A DNA stretch of 64,000 nucleotides from Chamaelirium japonicum (taxonomy: Eukaryota; Streptophyta; Magnoliopsida; Liliales; Melanthiaceae), in assembly GCA_947650365.1 (NCBI GenBank), contig OX393555.1:13471550-13535549 (forward strand), written 5' to 3'. The position numbers and the translations under genes are program-made. The notes under the pieces are model-generated. The model saw only the letters and a program-made list of their open reading frames with translations, was not told the DNA's origin and ran no database searches. Shown here piece after piece: positions 59,082 to 64,000 of the stretch (position 1 is the first letter of the stretch; each line of letters begins with the position of its first letter).

Positions 59082-61111
59082 TGTAGACACACGAATTTCG
59101 TCGGACTCGGACCCGACTTATGTGTGCCGACGCGGATGCAAACCCGACGCGCGGACCCGACTTGCATGCACCAGTGCGGACCCGGACCTGATTCGCACCC
59201 AGCACAAAGAAGGCGGACCCCACGTTTAAAGGGGGGTCGGCCCCTACTAGGGTCCGAACCCCATGGGGCCGGCCCTACTAGGACCCGAACCCCATGGGGG
59301 CCGGCCCTACTAGGACCCGAACCCCATGGGGGGGGACCGGTCGGCCTTGCAAGGAAAAAGAAAAGAAAGGAAAGAAAAGAAAAGGAAAGAAAAGAAAAGA
59401 AAGAAAAGAAAAGGAAAGAAAAGAAAAGGAAAGAGAAGAAAGAAAAGGAAAGAGCTACCGCCATGCGCGGGGGGAGGTTGCGTATGACGTCTGCACACAC
59501 GCGGATCTGCACCGATCCCTCGATCCGACGCACAAGAAGAAGCGCCCGATCACCATCGATTTCGTGTGCGAAATCCAGCCATAATTGCCTCGCCAGAAAA
59601 GGAAGACAAATAAGTGTTATTCCCCTCATCAATGGATGAATAAATACCGGGCAATTATGAGAGAGATATAAAAGGGATTTAAAATTAAAAGTTCCCATAT
59701 CTCTCTCCCCTCCCCTTTGCCTATAAATAGAGGGGGTGGGGGAAGATTCAAAGGGCCGATGGTTGAAGACTGAAGACGAAGCGCGGGAGCTCTGTAGAAG
59801 AGGAGACGCTTCTTCATCGACCCAAGGCTTCACGAGGCACGGTCAAGCCTGTCCCAAGGGATCGGCTTACCGAAAGCTCTCATCGACGTGAAGACCCTTG
59901 GACACGATGATCAAGACATCGACTCTGTGCACGCTTCTTCATCGACCCAAGGCTTCACGAGGCACGATCAAGCCTGTCCCGAGGGATCAGCTTACCGAAA
60001 GTTCTCATCGACGTGAAGACCCTTGCACACGAAGACCAAGACTTCGACTCCGTGCACGAAGAAGAAAGCTCGGAGAAGAAGACCCTTCGACTCCGAAGAC
60101 GCCAGAAGCAAAGGCCGGAGAAGAAGCTCGGAGCGGCACTACCCCGTCGGCTCCAACAAACCCTCGATCCCAATCAAGCTCCAAAGCCCGGAGGAGAGAA
60201 ACGAAGCATCATCACCCCGTCATCTTCAACAAATGCCTGCGCCATCCACGAAGAAGAAAGCCTGGAGCAGACCGCTTGAAGCGTCGCTACCCCCGTCGTC
60301 TTCATCAACAAAAGCCGACGTTACAACCGTCGCACGGAGACCGTCGCTACCCCCGCCGTCTTCATCAGCAAAAGCCGATGCTACAACCGTCGCACGGAGA
60401 TTGGTACTACCCCCACCATCTTCGAAAGCCTTCTTCGACCCCGATCACGCCAAAGAAGCCCGGAGAAGAAGAGAAGTCCAGCCGACACGCAAACCGTCGA
60501 AGCACCGGAGAAGTCATTCGAAGAAGAAGATCGAGTTGACGCTAAAGCTAAAGCCTTCGCAAGAAGCCAAAGCAAAGCCCCAGTAAAGCCCGTGCCAAAG
60601 CAACACAAGTGCCAAAGCCAAGCGACTACGCCGGCCACGAGCAAAAGCACCGCACGTTCTAGCCGATACGACGCGAAGTCTGGAAGAACGAAAGCATCGC
60701 AAGTCTCTCCCGGCTACGTCCAAGCGCAAGCACCGAAGCAAAGCAAAAGCCAGAGCCACGCCGGAGCCAAGCCAAAGCCGACGCCAAAAGCACGATCGAC
60801 GCCGCGAACCGACGATCAAGGACGCCGAGGTCAAGCAAGGAGCGAGGAAGACACGAAGACCGAGGAACGAAGCCGGAAAACCCCCTAGTCGAGAAATTAC
60901 GAAGCACGGAAGGGACAAAGCAACGGTGGACATTCCTTAACCTCTCCAAAACCCTCTGTAACACATGTGGTGTTAGATTTGAGAATAATAGAAATCCTCC
61001 ATGGCTAGTTTCGTCTTTTTACAGCCAGACTTTTTCTTTGGGCTTTTTCCCAATAAATGGATCATAAACCTATGAGATGTTTTACGTTCACATTCTCCGT
61101 AACTTCGAGCA
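59082..61111 (+). mobile_element. Gypsy-type LTR, probably Tat-like, inserted in the copia element
   Basis: Starts TGTAGACACACGAATTTCG inside copia coding sequence, with GACGA just before it as the candidate 5-bp target duplication. A purine-only stretch lies at 59350-59455, a promoter TATA (CCTATAAATAGAGG) near 59722, and tandem repeats at 59806-60450. AATAAATGG near 61050 could serve polyadenylation. This is the structure of a long LTR; no internal coding region is seen because other DNA follows at 61112. Lineage is tentative. Confidence 0.55.
59806..60450. repeat. Tandem repeats inside the gypsy-type LTR
   Basis: Two copies of a roughly 126-bp unit start at about 59806 and 59932 (GCTTCTTCATCGACCCAAGG). 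About 60270-60420 has three copies of a 60-bp unit (CCGTCGCTACCCCC.CCGTC followed by AAAAGCCGA..TTACAACC). A/G-rich AAGAAG and AAAGC motifs dominate to 60890. Long open frames here are low complexity and I do not call them genes. Confidence 0.7.
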
Positions 61112-64000
61112 TGTCACGATGGTACGTTCCATGCAACGATCAGGTGTATGCGCAGCCAGTTTCGGCAGCCCGGCAGGTAAACCCTAGAAAAACGATAATT
61201 GGTCGATAGTTGTAGCCGTTTTGTTTTCCATAATAGATCGGGTGATTGGATTGTAACGAAACAAGATACGTTAGATGAGGCTCTGAGAGAGCCTTCCAAT
61301 GAGCCTAAGTTAGGGTCGATCCGACACCCGAGTGAATAGTTATTGCTATTTTGAGTTTTGGAGTCTTTCCTTCTTTTCTGGAGATCCAGAGGTCAAAAAA
61401 TTATGTACCAAGCGCTAACGCGTTTGCGTTGACGAGACCTTTCCAACGAATCCTCTCGGGCCCTATTCTGACTTCCGGTTTGATAGTTACGACTGATTAT
61501 TCTTTTTAGCTCGGTTAGTGGGCGAATCGCAGCCAGATTCCAACCGAGCCCGGTTCAGGGCTCGGGACCGAGCCCGACCAGCCCTAGAGCCTGCCTCCCG
61601 GTCTCCTAGCATAATTTAGGCTCTCTTGACCTCCCTCCCTGGTTATTTAAATCCAAAATTCGGATGGGAATTATCGGGCAGGATTGGGATGATATATCGA
61701 TCCCTATCTTTCTTTCCTTTATCCCTTAGCCTTAACCAACCCTTATCACAACAGCTAGCCTTATCTTTTTCCCGTGATTATATACCGAGAGAGAGGGAGA
61801 GAAATAGAGAGAGAACGAGAGGAGAGAGAGAGAGAGAGAACGGGAGAAATATAGAGAGAGAACGAGAGAAGAAGAGAGAGAACGGGAGACAGAGAGAGAA
61901 GGAGATCGAAGAGATCGAGGGTGATGGAGCAGCCGACCCACCCCTCACCGGAGCCCCGGCGAGCACGCCGAGACACCCGCAGGTCAGCCCCCCTCCTCCT
62001 CTTATCCCCTCCGCGACCCAACCCCCCGACCCCCGGCTCTTCCTCCTCCCTTGCCGCGGCCCGCACGTGCGGACACCGCCGCCACACCGAGCCCCTCCCG
62101 ACGATCCCCGGCGCACCACCACCGGCCGCATGCAACCCCCTCGTGAAGCCCTCCTCTGGCCGAGCTCTCGGGCTCCAACGGCCGCTCCGGTCGCCTCCCA
62201 CCGCGCCTCCTCTGTGGGGGTTGTGCGGGAGAGGCCGGCCGAGCGCTCGCCGGCGCTCCAGGCCGCCCCTCCCGTCGGCCGCCGGCGCGCAAGAACCAGC
62301 CCGGCTGGTTTCGGTCTCGTGGAGAAGAAGGAGTGGGGGGGGGGGGTAAAATAGTAACTTCCAGGTTATTAAATTAACCCCAGACCCGACCCGTTTAACC
62401 CTGAACCCGACCCGTTTAACCCTGAACCGGACCTAACCCTTGCAGACCCGACCCAACCTCGCAGACCGCCCCAACCCATATGGTGATCCGGTCTGGTTCA
62501 CCTGAACCAGACCCGTGAACCAGTCAATTTTGGTTCGACTGCCATTTCTCCGTCCGAACTCGGAATTGGACGAAACTAGCGCCATTTCGACCGGCTCGGA
62601 AATTCCTACCTATTGGTCAAAGTTTAGAATGGTAATTATACTATTTAATATCCTGTTTTATCCTTTGATCTGATATTATCGCGGTACCGTGGTTTGATCG
62701 CCGTTTCATCGTCCGAACTCGGATTCGGACGAAACTAGCGGCATTGTGCTCAGAATATTGAGCCCTACCTTTTAAACCTAGAAGATAACCCTAGAACCCC
62801 TTCTACCCTAGTGAACTAACCATGCGATCGGTTTCATCGGTTCTACATGATTTGACCCGAAACCATTCGACCGAAGTCGGATTCCAGCGAAACTCGAACC
62901 ATCGGAAAGGGTTCTTCGAGCCCGAATCGATGAGTAGGTTTAGATTCTAATTACTTGTTTGAACTAGTATTGTTTAGGTTTGACTTCTTCAGTCGCACGG
63001 ATTTGCGTGCTGTCGACTCAATGTTGGTCCCCGATCGAGGGTGCCCGACTATCCTTGGCATAGAACCCTCGTCGTTGACTCTTATGTTTTAATCGATAGC
63101 ATTGTGATATAGAGCTGTGCATGTTATCAGACTGTGATCGTGGTGATCCAGCGGAGATGGATCAGAAGCAAATAGCAAGCCGGAGTCGTGTGCGATCGAC
63201 AACCAGGTGACATCTACTACCCTTGCGTGGTCTTTAATAGTGGGAAATGAGAATGACTAAGGGTAGGTGTCCATGACACTGCATGTGGGCCCCGCCGGGC
63301 ATCGTCGCATGTGGTCAAATGGATCCCGCCTTGCATGCGGAGTCGCGAGTCCGGCGACGCATGCTTTAAAATATTAAAATAATATTAATAATGATTGCTT
63401 TTGATTGTATGGACACCGTAATTAGGATTCCCTTAAATTAAATAATAAATTGAATAACTAATAATTATCGGAGCCCACCCTCCAGAGAGGAGTATGGCAA
63501 CCCTAGCACACGGGTCACCGGGATGAGTGTTTTACCTTATTTATTTATTATGTCGCATGGGTTGCGAGAGGAGTACGGGACCAGGGGTAAATTGTTGAAA
63601 ATGGTTAATCATTAAATAAACTTTTGGTAACTTCAGTTTGTATGTTGAAAAATGTTATATGAGAATCTACCTGGTTACAGGGTAGGGACCCCGTGCGCGC
63701 AAGGGCCGTGAACCACCCTGCGCGTACAGCCGAAGTTAAGTAGGTTAGGGGTCACGGGCAAGGGTTGTGGTAAAGCCAATAGGAGGTGCCCTCGAGTAGG
63801 GATTGGTCTAGCAACCCTGTCCCGGGGAGTTGAAGTCCCCATAGTAAAGCAAGTTGGGCGGTAGAGCTCCACCGTGAAAGACGGGAAACCCCTTATGATC
63901 ATCTGGGTGACTAGTGCATGGTGTTGGTGGATGCACAGCGAGAGAGTTGGCCCTCTACATCGAAATAAAAGGCCCTATAGTAATGCCCGATCGGGGGCAG
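61112..64000 (+). mobile_element. Probable second gypsy-type LTR, continuing past the window
   Basis: TGTCACGATGG at 61112 resembles the TGTCACG start of many Tekay/Del chromovirus LTRs and follows a CA end. Within it are a TTATTTAAATCC box near 61643, GA-rich sequence (61786-61920), a Pro-rich stretch to 62350 and a CCCGACCCGTTTAACCCTGA repeat patch (62375-62450). Three degenerate copies of a CCGAACTCGGATTCGGACGA unit lie near 62545, 62715 and 62865. No coding domain is seen. Family and extent are inferred. Confidence 0.45.

Noticed and set aside
59898-60888. Long Lys/Arg/Ser-rich frames inside the gypsy-type LTR
   Set aside because: Several frames are open at once over tandem and A/G-rich repeats; no protein family recognised.
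61626-62354. 242-codon frame with Arg-Glu repeats and Pro-rich tail
   Set aside because: The first half translates a GA repeat and the rest is low complexity within a probable LTR.

Overview
This is nuclear DNA from a flowering plant, most likely a commelinid-type monocot. The evidence is the strongly GC-rich third positions of its two host genes, set against AT-rich surroundings, GT-AG introns, TATA boxes, hAT, copia and gypsy elements, and many MITEs. I cannot name the species. The window is mostly repeats. The only host genes that look functional are a tandem pair of nepenthesin-type aspartyl proteases, and one of the pair has lost a key active-site glycine.

Layout. 1-3525: right part of an hAT DNA transposon with a four-exon transposase that is open from the window edge to its stop. 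4203-18187: three large inverted repeats (about 3.4, 3.0 and 2.6 kb), each a head-to-head pair of decayed PPR-E genes with tandem repeats toward the outer ends. Two related spacers separate them; each carries a minus-strand TATA box plus signal-peptide exon, and the second also holds an older PPR copy split by an 804-bp hAT MITE. 18240-21640 and 29520-32480: a direct duplication of unidentified sequence with exon-like blocks. 21718-26654: foldback and nested MITEs. 26880-28120 and 35105-35757: a cluster of MITE-like palindromes embedded in (TA)n, (GA)n and (CT)n microsatellites. 36117-41890 and 45105-52206: a tandem segmental duplication carrying the two protease genes and a downstream RNase H fragment. 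52475-54055: a diverged inverted repeat. 54148-64000: nested LTR retrotransposons, a copia element interrupted by a gypsy-like LTR that appears interrupted in turn by another.

How it works together. The protease pair is a recent duplicate (about 96% identical at protein level by eye) that kept the same promoter, including a 17-18 bp inverted repeat bearing ACGT cores. The PPR inverted repeats cannot encode proteins, but if transcribed they would fold into kilobase hairpins and are candidate small-RNA sources against PPR genes. Six MITEs have clear 8-bp target duplications, the mark of hAT transposition, so the region has been a repeated hAT target. Coordinates of repeat edges and all identity figures are by eye.
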